In this document: positions 47,228 through 56,461 of the stretch, in pieces
Position numbering within the stretch: the stretch's first letter is position 1
Layout of the letters: each line of letters begins with the position of its first letter
The notes under the pieces: model-generated
Seen by the model: only the letters and a program-made list of their open reading frames with translations
The model's database searches: none
What the model was told of the DNA's origin: nothing
Made by a program: the position numbers and the translations under genes
Source of the DNA: Bradyrhizobium guangzhouense
Lineage (GTDB): Bacteria > Pseudomonadota > Alphaproteobacteria > Rhizobiales > Xanthobacteraceae
Direction: 5' to 3'
Length of the DNA: 64,000 nt
Assembly (NCBI RefSeq): GCF_004114955.1
Contig: NZ_CP030054.1
Coordinates: 496,001 to 560,000 of the forward strand

Positions 47228-48843
47228 ATGACCAACCAAATCCATCGCGCCGAGCGTAGGTCCGCACCTTCAGGATCGGTCGAATATGATGCAGACGTGC
47301 TGGTGCTGGGTGGCGGGCCCGCGGGCACCTGGGCAGCGGTAAGCGCGGCCGAACGCGGCGCGCGTGTTGTTCTCGCCGATAAGGGCTTTTGCGGCACCTC
47401 GGGCTCGACCGCGGCGGCGGGAACCGGCGTCTGGTACGTCGATCCCACGCCGACTGACCGCGAGGCGTCGATGGCGAGCCGCGAGAAGCTCGGCGGATAT
47501 CTTCAGGACCGCCGCTGGATGGTCCGCACGCTCGATCTCACTTTTCAGCAGAGCAATCGCCTCGCCGAATGGGGCTATCCCTATCCCGTGGATGACCACG
47601 GCAAGTCGCAGCGCAACTCGCTGCAAGGCCCCGAATATATGCGCTTGATGCGCAAGCGGACCAAGCAGGCCGGCGTCACCGTCCTCGATCACAGCCCGGC
47701 GCTGGAATTATTGCTCGACGAGGCCGGGGCGGTTGCGGGCGCGAGCGGCCTGCGTCGCCAGAAGCAGGATCGCTGGACCGTGCGCGCCAAAGCGGTGGTG
47801 ATTGCGACCGGCGGCTGTGCGTTTCTGAGCAAGACGCTAGGTTCGAACGTGCTCACCGGTGACGGCTATCTCATGGCCGCCGAAGCCGGCGCCGAATTCA
47901 GCAGCATGGAGTTTTCCAATCCCTACGCGATCTCGCCGGCGTTCGGCTCGGTCACCAAGACGCTGTTCTATGGCTGGGCCAACTTCACCTATGAAGACGG
48001 CAGCTGGTGCTGCATCCAAAGGCGGTCGTTCCGCGATTGCCCGAGCCCTGCTTCGGGGGGCCGGTCTATGCGCGGCTCGACAAGGCCGACGCGGACGTCC
48101 AGCTGCACATGCGGGCCTCGCAACCGAATTTCTTCCTGCCCTTCGACCGCACCGGAATCGATCCGTTCAAGGATCGTTTTCCGGTTACGCTGCGACTGGA
48201 AGGCACCGTGCGTGGCACCGGCGGCCTTCGCATCGTCGACGAGACCTGCGCAACCACCGTCCCCGGGCTCTATGCCGCCGGAGATGCGGCGACGCGCGAA
48301 TTGATCTGCGGTGGCTTCACCGGCGGCGGCAGCCACAACGCCGCCTGGGCGATGACGTCGGGGACGCTGGCCGGGCAGGGCGCCGCGGACTACGCGCGGC
48401 AAGCCGCTGACGGTCGAGAGCTGTCCTCGGCTGGAACGGTCGGCCTCCGGAGCCGGTCGCGGCGCGCATTCGAGCCGGCCGCGCTGGCGCGAGCCGTCCA
48501 GGACGAGGTCTTCCCCTATGAGCTGAATTATTTCCGCGAGGCCTCACGGCTCGGTGGTGCGCTGGCGCGCCTCGATGCCGCCTGGCGCGATGTCTCGGAA
48601 GCAGGCGCTGCCGGCGCGGCCGAATTGCTCCGCACGCGTGAAAGCGCGGCGATGCTGGCCACAGCGCGATGGATGTACCGCAGCGCACTGGCGCGTCAGG
48701 AAAGCCGCGGCATGCATCGTCGTGACGATTTCCCCGAGCAGGACCATCGGCAGCGCCACTACCTGACATCGGGCGGCCTTGACGAAGTCTGGACCGCCGT
48801 CCGGCCCCATGCCGAGGCGGCTTACGCGGAGGCTGCGGAATGA
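47228..48843 (+). pseudogene. FAD-dependent oxidoreductase (fumarate reductase/AprA-like), two frameshifts
   Basis: The frame starts at ATG 47228 and shows the FAD fingerprint VLVLGGGPAGTWAAVSAAER and AAGTGVWYVDP. At about 48000 the reading shifts: EDGS ends frame one, GAASKGGRSAIARALL (48010-48060) is in the second frame, and PVYARLDKADADVQLHM onward to RELICGGFTGGGSHNAAWAM and the C-terminus (end 48843) is in the third. Two single-base gains, or equivalent losses, would explain it. The rest is well conserved, so the lesion is recent or a sequencing error. A ferredoxin gene overlaps its stop. If repaired it would be a roughly 537-residue flavoprotein working with that ferredoxin. Confidence 0.75.
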
Positions 48844-49160
48844 TCGAGGTCATCGATAGCGAGCGCTGCACCTCTTGCGACATTTGTGTCGCGGTATGTC
48901 CGACCAACGTATTCGACAAAACGGACGGGCTTCCGGTGATCGCGCGGCAGAGCGATTGCCAGACCTGCTTCCTCTGCGAGCTCTATTGTCCTGAGGACGC
49001 GCTCTACGTCTCCCCTTTTGCCGATGAGACAGAGCGGGTCGATCTTGTCACCGTCAAGGAGGCCGGGGTGATGGGCAGCTATCGCCGTGCCGTCGGCTGG
49101 ACCGACGAGACGAGCAATCGGCGCAACGCTGATCGCAGCTACCTCCTCTTTGTGCATTGA
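48840..49160 (+). CDS. 2[4Fe-4S] ferredoxin partner of the flavoprotein
   Basis: A 106-residue ferredoxin with CTSCDICVAVCPTNVFD and CQTCFLCELYCPEDALYV, enough for two [4Fe-4S] clusters. It overlaps the flavoprotein stop by four bases (ATGA), so the two are coupled. The arrangement resembles the alpha/beta pair of adenylylsulfate reductase and related flavoprotein-ferredoxin oxidoreductases. Last gene of the organosulfur operon; the role of the pair in sulfonate use is inferred. Confidence 0.9.
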   Translation: MIEVIDSERCTSCDICVAVCPTNVFDKTDGLPVIARQSDCQTCFLCELYCPEDALYVSPFADETERVDLVTVKEAGVMGSYRRAVGWTDETSNRRNADRSYLLFVH

Positions 49161-49438
49161 GGACAGTGCATGCATTCGCTCCCGCTCCGCCATCAATGCG
49201 ACTAACGTTGCGGCGTAGGTGCGTAACGCGATGGAGGCAACTTCGCTGGGATCGACGCATAGATCTGATAGAAACCGTCAATGACGGTCTACTCGCAACT
49301 CAAGAATTTCATATCCAGCGCCGGGCGAGGCTCGCCTGACCCCACAGTCCGCGCGCAGGGACTTCATCGAATTCAAATAACCAGTGGGAAGGAAGCGTCT
49401 CTCACTCTATTCTGTCAGAAACCCCGGCTATTCAAGCC

Positions 49439-50662
49439 TTAGAGCTCCTTGTAGATCGGGATCGTCTCGGTATGTGCATCGATGACTTCGATGACTTGTC
49501 GTTGCAGCGGGAGTTCTGTCTTGCGCTCCTTCCAAAGTTTCTTGAAGCGCTGCACCGTTTCCGCAGCCGTTTCGAGCGCAAGCGTCTCCGACATCTTCGC
49601 CTTGGCAGCCAGATGCGCCAGCTCGTCCTTTGAGAATTCGGCCATCTTCTTCGTGCGCGAATAGTTCAACGCCATCTTGTCGTCCGGGATGTACGCAATA
49701 GTCGAGAGCAGATCGTAGGCGGGCGACAGGACGGGTGTCCGCCCATCAGGGTAGATCAATGACCAGTTCTTCAGGTGCATGTCGGCGTTGCCGATCAGTG
49801 TGCTGAATACGAGTCGTCGGACGAACTCGGCGAGGTCGGCCTCACCAGTCTCAATGCCGAGGACACGCGCGATGCTTCGGTAATTCGCCTTGTCGTATTT
49901 TTCATCCGGAAAGACGCCGAATACCTGAGCGAAATCCTCCATGTGGACCGGAGCATCAGCCGTGCGGTCGAACCGCTTCACGGCAAACGCCCGCCCCTCG
50001 AGTTCGCCGATTCCGTCCGGAAGACCTTTGATTGCCTCGACGTCGATCAGTTGAAGCTCGGGCACATCCATGCCGATGTCCTTCGCCAGGGTCATCATGG
50101 AGTATTCGTTCTCAGGCACGCCGATATACTGATGTGACGGTAGCTTGACGATCCATGAACCGCCGACACCTTCGACCGGAATAGTGAGTCCGCCCTTCTT
50201 GGGATCATTCTTGAGCGCGGAGAACTTCAGCTGCACGCCCGCAAGCGAGAAGCGCATCATGTTCTGCCGTTTATCGGGCGTAAGATTCTCCTCGACCTGG
50301 GGGGGCAGCGCGTCTCCATCGGCCGGGTGGACCGACAGGGCACCCGGAAGGTCTCGGCCCAGCATCCACAGGAGGAAGAACTCGCGCCGTTCCTTCACGC
50401 CCGCCCGTTCCGCAAGATAGCGACGAAGCGGCCCTTCCGGCAGAAGATTGGAGAAGAATGGCGCGAGAACTTGTTGATACGGTTTGAACGAGGTGAGCAG
50501 ATTCCCGAACGAGTCCTTGAAAGACAGGCTCAAGGTGGAACGGTGGGCGTCATCGATGTAGGTCTGATTGAAGGCGAGCAGCGAACGATCGCCCTGCACG
50601 AGTGTGAGAGTCGCGATCGGGGTATCGTGCAGGTGGACATTTAGAACGGATACGTCAGGCAT
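49439..50662 (-). CDS. hipA: HipA-like toxin kinase
   Basis: HipA-family serine/threonine kinase, 407 residues; E. coli HipA phosphorylates glutamyl-tRNA synthetase and induces persistence. The HipA N-terminal subdomain (VLNVHLHDTPIATLTL) is followed by the kinase core with RFSLAGVQLKFSA, GSWIVKLPS, ENEYSMMTLAKDIGMDVPEL, the catalytic STLIGNADMHLKNWSLI and the metal-binding SPAYDLLST. Start ATG 50662 has GAGGA five bases upstream and overlaps the end of the XRE gene by eight bases; the frame is open to 50824. Confidence 0.9.
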   Translation of the reverse strand: MPDVSVLNVHLHDTPIATLTLVQGDRSLLAFNQTYIDDAHRSTLSLSFKDSFGNLLTSFKPYQQVLAPFFSNLLPEGPLRRYLAERAGVKERREFFLLWMLGRDLPGALSVHPADGDALPPQVEENLTPDKRQNMMRFSLAGVQLKFSALKNDPKKGGLTIPVEGVGGSWIVKLPSHQYIGVPENEYSMMTLAKDIGMDVPELQLIDVEAIKGLPDGIGELEGRAFAVKRFDRTADAPVHMEDFAQVFGVFPDEKYDKANYRSIARVLGIETGEADLAEFVRRLVFSTLIGNADMHLKNWSLIYPDGRTPVLSPAYDLLSTIAYIPDDKMALNYSRTKKMAEFSKDELAHLAAKAKMSETLALETAAETVQRFKKLWKERKTELPLQRQVIEVIDAHTETIPIYKEL

Positions 50663-51233
50663 CGTCGTCCTCATCGTCGAGAGCGTAGGCGGGGCGAGGG
50701 GCTTCTTCGGGATGAGCGACCCTGTTGCGTACACCCTGTAACGCGCCTGCAGAATCTTCCAGCAGAGCCCTGGGTATAGGTTCGACGCTATAGGGACGCA
50801 GGCTCTCGACGATATCTGAGACAAGTGCCAGGTCGGTTTTTGAAAGATGGACCTGTTTCAGAAAGCGAAAATATTCGGCGATGCGGTCGAGGGTGGCTGA
50901 ACTGCCATAGCGTTTCCTTTGACCAGAGACGATGCGTTCGGCCTTGCTGAAGACATCCGACGATCCTTGTTCGGACGAGAATTCGGCAGCGTTTGATCGC
51001 AGTAAGCCCTCTATCGCGGGAAGAAGTTTCTTCGGCACAAGGACGAGCTCCAGGTCGAGCGCCCGCGCCATCTGCATGAAGCTCGACAGGCCCGGTTCGA
51101 GGCGACTGGTCTCGATTTGCGAGATGTGCGCCTGGGTCATACCCGCGCGGGCCGCCAGCGCGCGTTGGCTCATGCCCGCCTTTGCGCGCTGAGCGGAGGC
51201 GGCTTTGATGAGCTCTTCACTTTGGTAAGTCAC
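50655..51233 (-). CDS. hipB: HipB-like XRE-family antitoxin/repressor
   Basis: A 192-residue protein with an N-terminal helix-turn-helix (GMSQRALAARAGMTQAHISQ then IETSRLEPGLSS), followed by a region longer than E. coli HipB that has no obvious domain and an acidic tail (LDDEDDDA). The start is GTG 51233 with AGGATA nine bases upstream. It overlaps the toxin gene and should neutralise HipA and repress the operon. An imperfect palindrome GATC-AAAT...ATTC-GATC at 51247-51267 and CTGACCGATCAG at 51302-51313 are candidate operators. Confidence 0.85.
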   Translation of the reverse strand: MTYQSEELIKAASAQRAKAGMSQRALAARAGMTQAHISQIETSRLEPGLSSFMQMARALDLELVLVPKKLLPAIEGLLRSNAAEFSSEQGSSDVFSKAERIVSGQRKRYGSSATLDRIAEYFRFLKQVHLSKTDLALVSDIVESLRPYSVEPIPRALLEDSAGALQGVRNRVAHPEEAPRPAYALDDEDDDA

Positions 51234-51701
51234 AATATATTATCCTGATCAAATAAGTCATTCGATCTGTATTATATATCGAAACGCCGACATGTCTCAA
51301 GCTGACCGATCAGTATTGTTATCAAGCAGCCATCATGATAAGTAAAATTATCGATGAAGCGCGGACGAATTTCGCTTGCGCGCGGCCTTCGCCGGGCCGG
51401 CTCTTGACTAGGCCGCCCGGCCCAGGCCCTGCGGCGTTCCCGCCCGCGCAAGAAACTGCGAAAAACCTAGCTGCCTAGACGATCATCGCTGCCATAGCCG
51501 AGAGGCGAACGGATCCATCGTGGACCGATAACGAAAGAGACTTTGAGAGCCTCAGATCCATCAACCCGCTTTGCAAAGGCCGGAACTCATAAACACGAGG
51601 GAATTGCTTCCTTGCGAACCAAAATAAAGCCTCAGCGATCGCGGTGTGTTATGGTTTTTTGCAACAACCCAAAATATAACTAGCAAAATTAGCCTCTTAG
51701 T
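51234..51701. other. Divergent region between hipBA and the fic pseudogene
   Basis: Contains the AT-rich hipBA promoter area with the imperfect palindrome at 51247-51267 and a second one at 51302-51313. No gene recognised. Confidence 0.5.
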
Positions 51702-51710
51702 TTGGGTTCC

Positions 51711-52907
51711 ATGAAGCGTAGCGATCTCAGCCGCACCATCCGGGAAACCCTAAAACGGCTTCCGCCACCCTACGATTCCCACTACGGGATCGTTCCACCG
51801 GCACCTCCAGAGGACGGCGTATTCGCCCCCGGTGCAGCGAAAGCCCTGGAAGCGGCACAAGCGGCATTCGGGACGGTCAACGCCATCCTTACCAGGCGCG
51901 AGGCGGTCAGTTCCTCGTCGATCGAAGGCACCCAGAGCACTCTCGACGAACTGCTTTCCGTCGAAGAGACGGGCGATGACGGCGCCCGCAACGAGGCACG
52001 CCAGGTCTGCAGCTACGCCGTCGCCCTCGATAGGTTTGTCCCGCGGGCCACCGAGCTTGGCTACGGCGTCTTCACTATTGATCGATCAAGGATCTCCATC
52101 GCGCGTGATGAAGGACGACCCGGATTATCAGGACGATCCCGGCGACTTCCGAACGCGCGTAGTCTGGATCGGCGGGAACAAAGACATCGCATATTCAAGT
52201 ATAAATCCTCCACCCCCACCCGACGTGCCAGATTGCCTCGCTCAGGCGGTCGACTACCTCCGGAACGAGGGCATGCAGCAGATGACTCAAGGGTTCATCA
52301 CGCGCATGGCCATTGCGCACGCCCATTTCGAAGCGGTACACCCCTTTCGCGCCGGCAACGGTCGCGTGGGTCGTCTCCTCCTCCCGCTCATGATGGCGGC
52401 GGAGAAGCGTGTACCGCTGTACCTTTCTCCCTACATCGAAAGCAAGAAGGGCACGTACTACGCATCCCTCAAGAACGCCCAGCAGCGGCTCGACTGGGAG
52501 CCGATCATCACGTTCATGGCCGACGCCGTGACCGCCACCGTTGAAGAGCTCATCCGCACCCGGCAGGCGCTGTCGGAGTTGTCCGAACGCTGGAGGGGTC
52601 GCCGGAAATTCCGTAAGGGTTTCTGCGGCTCTTCGGGCGCTGGACGAGCTTCACAACTATCCGGTCGTGACGGCGAAACGGCTCCGCGAACTTCTCGACA
52701 TCTCTACCGCCCAGATCAACCAGGGCATCGCGCAGCTGGAAGAGGTGGGCATCCTACGGGAGCGGACCGGCTACGCGCGCAACCGCGTACGCCGCCTCGG
52801 AGGCGCTTGCCATCATCAACCGCCCGTTCGGCGAAGAGCCGGTTCTCGCAAACGTCAGTCCCGAGGTCGGTCCTGACAAGATCTCGGTCGGCCCCAAGGG
52901 GCCATAG
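51711..52907 (+). pseudogene. Fic-family protein, several frameshifts and altered catalytic loop
   Basis: Consecutive pieces in different frames make one Fic protein: MKRSDLSRTIRETLKRLPPP to SSSIEGTQSTLDELL (inhibitory motif SSSIEG, frame one), SIKDLHRA (near 52087), MKDDPDYQDDPGDFRTRVVW to EAVHPFRAGNGRVGRLLLPL (second frame), then LRALDELHNYPVVTAKRLRE (third frame), ending ISVGPKGP with a stop at 52907. At least four shifts inactivate it. The catalytic loop reads HPFRAGNGR, where the metal-binding Asp/Glu is replaced by Ala, so activity may have been lost before the frame broke. Confidence 0.75.
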
Positions 52908-53560
52908 AGCGAATTCCGGAAGATGGCTGCGGCTCAGAATCGAAGAGGCGCTCCGGCTGCTTCATCGAAATAAATCCGTTCTCTTATGCCGGTATTGGCG
53001 GATGAAAAATTTAGAACTGGCAAATTTGGAACTATGGGCAGGCAAACTATGCCGCGAGAGCTAAGCGGATCGTCCAGGTGGTCCACGGCCATGGATGCTC
53101 GCGTCATGTTCAACCGCGGCCTTCTTCGCATCCGTCGCAACTGGCCGACCACTGTCCACGCCGCCGGCCTTTATTCGGTATTGGCTATCCGTTGAGCCTA
53201 CGGCTGGCCGTCTGACAACGAAATCGGCCCCCGCAACCGAATTGCTGCCGGAGCCGGAATTCACCTCGTCCAAATGCTTTCGCCATCAAACTGCAATCCC
53301 ACGCCTCGTTCCATCGAACGTGGCTCACGGTGCTGTCGACGCAGATCAAGGCGCGCAGGCTCGGAGTGCCGAGGAGTCCGGGGGTGCAACGTAACAGTGC
53401 CGGGGACCACGCTCGTGCCGATCGGCAGAATTCAACCTGCGTCTCGGCATGTCGCTTTGAACAGCGTCAACATCGCATCGGCCCACATAGCGGTGCCCAT
53501 TCCGCAATGCGTCCGTCTGATCGTATTGCGGTCTTTTTCGAATGAACTCAGAGCCTTGAT
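52908..53560. other. Spacer between the fic pseudogene and hicB
   Basis: Short open frames on both strands, none with recognisable motifs. Likely decayed island DNA. Confidence 0.45.
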
Positions 53561-53959
53561 TTAGGCTGCTTCTCCTATGAGTCTCTTCGCGGCCTGAGTT
53601 AGGAGGCCCGATCTCGTAAAGCCGTGCGCTTCAGCATATTTGTCGATCTGATTCAGAACGTCCTCAGGAAGGGTGACATTCACACGTATAGCCTTTGGTT
53701 GTTCGGGTTTGACCGACACCAAAATAGCTACCCCAGTTCGATGATCAGGATCTGCCATAACATCCTCTAGAGTAGAGGGCTCCGGAATGGCTTCTCCATC
53801 TTCAGCAAGACCCTCGATATGAAGGGTGAGGGCTTCCTCTGCCATAGCACGAGCGTCATCAAGGCTTTTGCCTGCCGTGATCACTCCGGGGAAGTCTGGA
53901 AATGAGACGCCGAAATCGCTGTCGGCATCCTTATGGATAAGACCAATATAGTTACGCAT
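53561..53959 (-). CDS. hicB: HicB antitoxin
   Basis: Antitoxin of the HicAB pair, 132 residues. The partial RNase-H-like HicB fold reads YIGLIHKDADSDFGVSFPDF then PGVITAGKSLDDA, and a C-terminal ribbon-helix-helix (AIRVNVTLPEDVLNQIDKYA then EAHGFTRSGLL) provides DNA binding. It lies five bases after hicA. Its ribbon-helix-helix probably binds the perfect palindrome over the hicA start. Confidence 0.92.
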   Translation of the reverse strand: MRNYIGLIHKDADSDFGVSFPDFPGVITAGKSLDDARAMAEEALTLHIEGLAEDGEAIPEPSTLEDVMADPDHRTGVAILVSVKPEQPKAIRVNVTLPEDVLNQIDKYAEAHGFTRSGLLTQAAKRLIGEAA

Positions 53960-53964
53960 GGCGC

Positions 53965-54153
53965 TTACCTCAGTTTGAGACCTGACTGCTTTTCAATACT
54001 CTTCAGTGTCCCGAGTGGGACATCCCGTTCGGGGTGCGGAACAATTACGCGACCCTTCTTGAATGGATGTTTGAACTGCACATGGCTGCCTTTCCGGCCC
54101 ACCTCAAACCATCCATCCCCTTGAAGGATCGAGATAATTTCCCGGCTTTTCAT
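53965..54153 (-). CDS. hicA: HicA mRNA interferase toxin
   Basis: Small double-stranded-RNA-binding-fold ribonuclease, 62 residues. The catalytic histidine lies in GRKGSHVQFKHP and the rest (MKSREIISILQGDGWFEV, PLGTLKSIEKQSGL) is typical. Toxin precedes antitoxin, the usual HicAB order. The ATG (54153) coincides with the edge of a palindrome and lies only eight bases from the -10 box, so the message is probably leaderless. The IS66 element begins 44 bp upstream. Confidence 0.92.
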   Translation of the reverse strand: MKSREIISILQGDGWFEVGRKGSHVQFKHPFKKGRVIVPHPERDVPLGTLKSIEKQSGLKLR

Positions 54154-54189
54154 AGTGTGTATTTATACACACTATGTGTAGACTGTCAA
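54151..54189 (-). promoter_or_regulatory. hicAB promoter with perfect palindromic operator
   Basis: Arms CATAGTGTGTAT (54151-54162) and ATACACACTATG (54165-54176) are exact reverse complements around two bases. On the minus strand TTGACA (54189-54184) is a consensus -35 and TATAAA (54167-54162), in the centre of the palindrome, a -10, separated by 16 bases. Binding by HicB would occlude the -10. The first T of the -35 is also the first base of the IS66 target duplication. Confidence 0.75.
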
Positions 54190-54196
54190 CCCAATG
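54189..54196 (+). repeat. Target-site duplication of IS66, left copy
   Basis: ACCCAATG, identical to 57371-57378. Eight bases is the normal IS66 duplication length. Confidence 0.88.
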
Positions 54197-54228
54197 GTAA
54201 CCGGTATGAGCTCCCACGTCTGCAGTGA

Positions 54229-54855
54229 TCAGCCTGTGCGAGCGTAGCGGGTCGGCATCCAGTACTGACGCATGGCCTCGACGACGTCCGGAATGTCGGC
54301 ATGGGCGTTGCGCAGGAATTCCTCGGTCTCGCGGCCTTTCCTTGGTGGTCCAAGCAGTGGACGCCCTTGATCGTCGACGCAATGCAGCAGGATGGGCAGG
54401 AGCAAGCCGTGGTGTATGTTGCTGACGTCGAGCAGTGGGCCCCAGGCTGATAGTCGCAACCGCATGGCGGCATGGAATCCCTGACACCACGGCCGCGCAT
54501 CAACGTCGCCATTCGGCTTGCGGCCATGGACCGGTGCGAACCGATGTGGTGCGGTGGAAAGAACATTACTGATGTCGTTGTGGCGCAGCGCGACGGCCGA
54601 AATCGCGGCGAACTCCGGCGTGCCGCCATGGTTGAATGCGTCGGCGTCGATGGCGAGCAGCGGACAGATCCAGTCGAGCGGACTCATCGACACCGGCCCG
54701 GCCACGATCGCGGCGACATAGCCGTCGAGCATGGGAAGACTGGTGGCGACGGGATGCTGCTCGGCACGAGCCTGTAGCCAAGGCTCAAGTTCGTCGAGCG
54801 GCATCGCGGCTGCCGCCATCGATGATGAAGATGATGAACGGCGGCGGCGGGTCAT
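54229..54855 (-). CDS. UPF0149 (YecA/YgfB)-family passenger protein of IS66
   Basis: A 208-residue protein recognised by LDGYVAAIVAGPVSMSPLDW, the later AFNHGGTPEFAAISAVALRH and the DVSNIHHGLLLPILLHCVDD region. The N-terminus is a serine/arginine-rich stretch (MTRRRRSSSSSS). The start overlaps the tnpC stop by four bases, so it is part of the transposon operon. UPF0149 proteins have no firm role; this gene is seen in some IS66 elements of rhizobia and might help transposition or be a bystander. The UPF0149 C-terminal SEC-C zinc motif is absent. Confidence 0.72.
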   Translation of the reverse strand: MTRRRRSSSSSSMAAAAMPLDELEPWLQARAEQHPVATSLPMLDGYVAAIVAGPVSMSPLDWICPLLAIDADAFNHGGTPEFAAISAVALRHNDISNVLSTAPHRFAPVHGRKPNGDVDARPWCQGFHAAMRLRLSAWGPLLDVSNIHHGLLLPILLHCVDDQGRPLLGPPRKGRETEEFLRNAHADIPDVVEAMRQYWMPTRYARTG

Positions 54856-56411
54856 GCGGCCACCCGTGCGCTGAGCTCGCGGGTCGCCTTCCAGTTCCAG
54901 GGGAGAAGTTCGTGCAGCTGGTGGCTCTTGGTCTGACCGGAGACGATGCGCTCCAGCACATCGGCCAGATAGGCCTGCGGATCGAGTTCGTGGAGCTTTG
55001 CCGTATTGACCAGCGACGCAAGGATTGCCCAGCTCTCGGCGCCGCCCTCGCTGCCGCTGAACAATGAGTTACGGCGCCCCATCGCAATCGGGCGCATTGA
55101 ACGCTCGACGGTGTTGCTGTCGACCTCGACGCGGCCATCGCGGAGAAATAGCGTCAGTCCGTCCCAGTGATTGAGCGTATAGTTGATGGCCTCCACTAGC
55201 TTCGATTGGGAGAACAGGTGGTCGAGCATCGAGGTCAGTCGCGCCTTCAGCACCTCCATCAGCGGTGCGGACCTGGTGCGGCGGGCGGCAAGCCGCTGTT
55301 CGGCGCTCAAGCCACGGATCTCGGCCTCGATGGCGTAGACCGCTTGCAGGCGCTCGATCACTTCGTGAGCGAACGGCGACTGCATCGTCTTGTACACCTC
55401 GACGAATTTGCGTCGGGCATGCGCGAGACAAAAAGCCAGCTGGATCGCCCCGCCTTGACCGCGGGCAAGCGCTTTGTAGGCGGCATAGCCATCCACCTGC
55501 AGAATGCCGGAGAAGCCGGCCAATTGCCCGGCGATCTCCTCGGTGCCGCGGCCATCCGCAAACACATAGGCGACCGCCGGCGGCGATGGGCCACCCCATG
55601 GGCGATCATCCATCGCATGCGCCCAGAACTGGCAGATACGAGTGCGATGTCGTCCGGGATCGAGCACCGGCATCGGCGTCTCGTCGCAGAACAGCCGCGG
55701 CGAAGCCTGGATCGTCCGCAGCTGAAGCTCATAAAGACTCTTAAGCCACCATGCCGCACGCTTCACCCAGCCGGCGAGCGTCGCGCGGTCGAGATGAAGG
55801 CCCTGACCGGCCAGGATCTGCACCTGGCGGTACAGCGGCAGATACCAGGCGAACTTCGAGATCACCACGTGAGCCACGAGTGCCGTCGATGCCATGCCGC
55901 TGTCGATCAGACGCGGCAGCACCTTCGCCTGCACCACGCCGTCGGTGCAGCCGCGGCAGGCGTATTTGGGACGAATCGTGCGCAGTACCCGCAGGATCGC
56001 CGGGATCACGTCCAGTACCTCGCTCACATCCTCGCCGATCCGGTGCAGAAGGCCCTGGCAGCACGGGCACGCTGTCGTGTCTGGCTCGAGCACCTGCTCG
56101 CAGCGAGGCAAATGCTTGGGTAGCGCGCCGATGTTGCGCCTCGCCTTCTTGCGCGGCTTCCCAGCCGGCTTCGTCGCAGGCAAATCGTCGTTGGCTGGCG
56201 CAGGTGATGTGACGCCAGTCGCGAGATCGTCCAGTTCGAGCGCGAGCTGCTCGGCCACGATCGCCGCCAGCCGCTCTGAGCGCTTGCCGAAGATCATCTC
56301 CTTCAGCGTCTGCATCGCCACACGTAGCTTCTCGTTCTCGGCGTCAAGCGCGAGCACCATCTCGGCCAGAGCCGCTGCATCGGTCGGAAGAGCTTCGGGA
56401 CGAATCGCCAT
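54852..56411 (-). CDS. tnpC: IS66 transposase TnpC
   Basis: DDE transposase of 519 residues. The N-terminal leucine-zipper region (LAEMVLALDAENEKLRVAMQ then TLKEMIFGKRSERL) precedes the zinc-finger-like CPCCQGLLHRIGEDVSEVLD and the core with RLFCDETPMPVLDPG, ILQVDGYAAYKAL, AFCLAHARRKFVEV, and the glutamate in VDSNTVERSMRPIAMGR. The C-terminal IS66_C piece (LPWNWKATREL) is intact. Start ATG 56411 gives the usual MAIRPEALP; the frame is open to 56513. Confidence 0.92.
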   Translation of the reverse strand: MAIRPEALPTDAAALAEMVLALDAENEKLRVAMQTLKEMIFGKRSERLAAIVAEQLALELDDLATGVTSPAPANDDLPATKPAGKPRKKARRNIGALPKHLPRCEQVLEPDTTACPCCQGLLHRIGEDVSEVLDVIPAILRVLRTIRPKYACRGCTDGVVQAKVLPRLIDSGMASTALVAHVVISKFAWYLPLYRQVQILAGQGLHLDRATLAGWVKRAAWWLKSLYELQLRTIQASPRLFCDETPMPVLDPGRHRTRICQFWAHAMDDRPWGGPSPPAVAYVFADGRGTEEIAGQLAGFSGILQVDGYAAYKALARGQGGAIQLAFCLAHARRKFVEVYKTMQSPFAHEVIERLQAVYAIEAEIRGLSAEQRLAARRTRSAPLMEVLKARLTSMLDHLFSQSKLVEAINYTLNHWDGLTLFLRDGRVEVDSNTVERSMRPIAMGRRNSLFSGSEGGAESWAILASLVNTAKLHELDPQAYLADVLERIVSGQTKSHQLHELLPWNWKATRELSARVAA

Positions 56412-56461
56412 GATCGAACGATATATCCGCCCATCACAGGCTCCAGCAAAATCTTCGCCTC

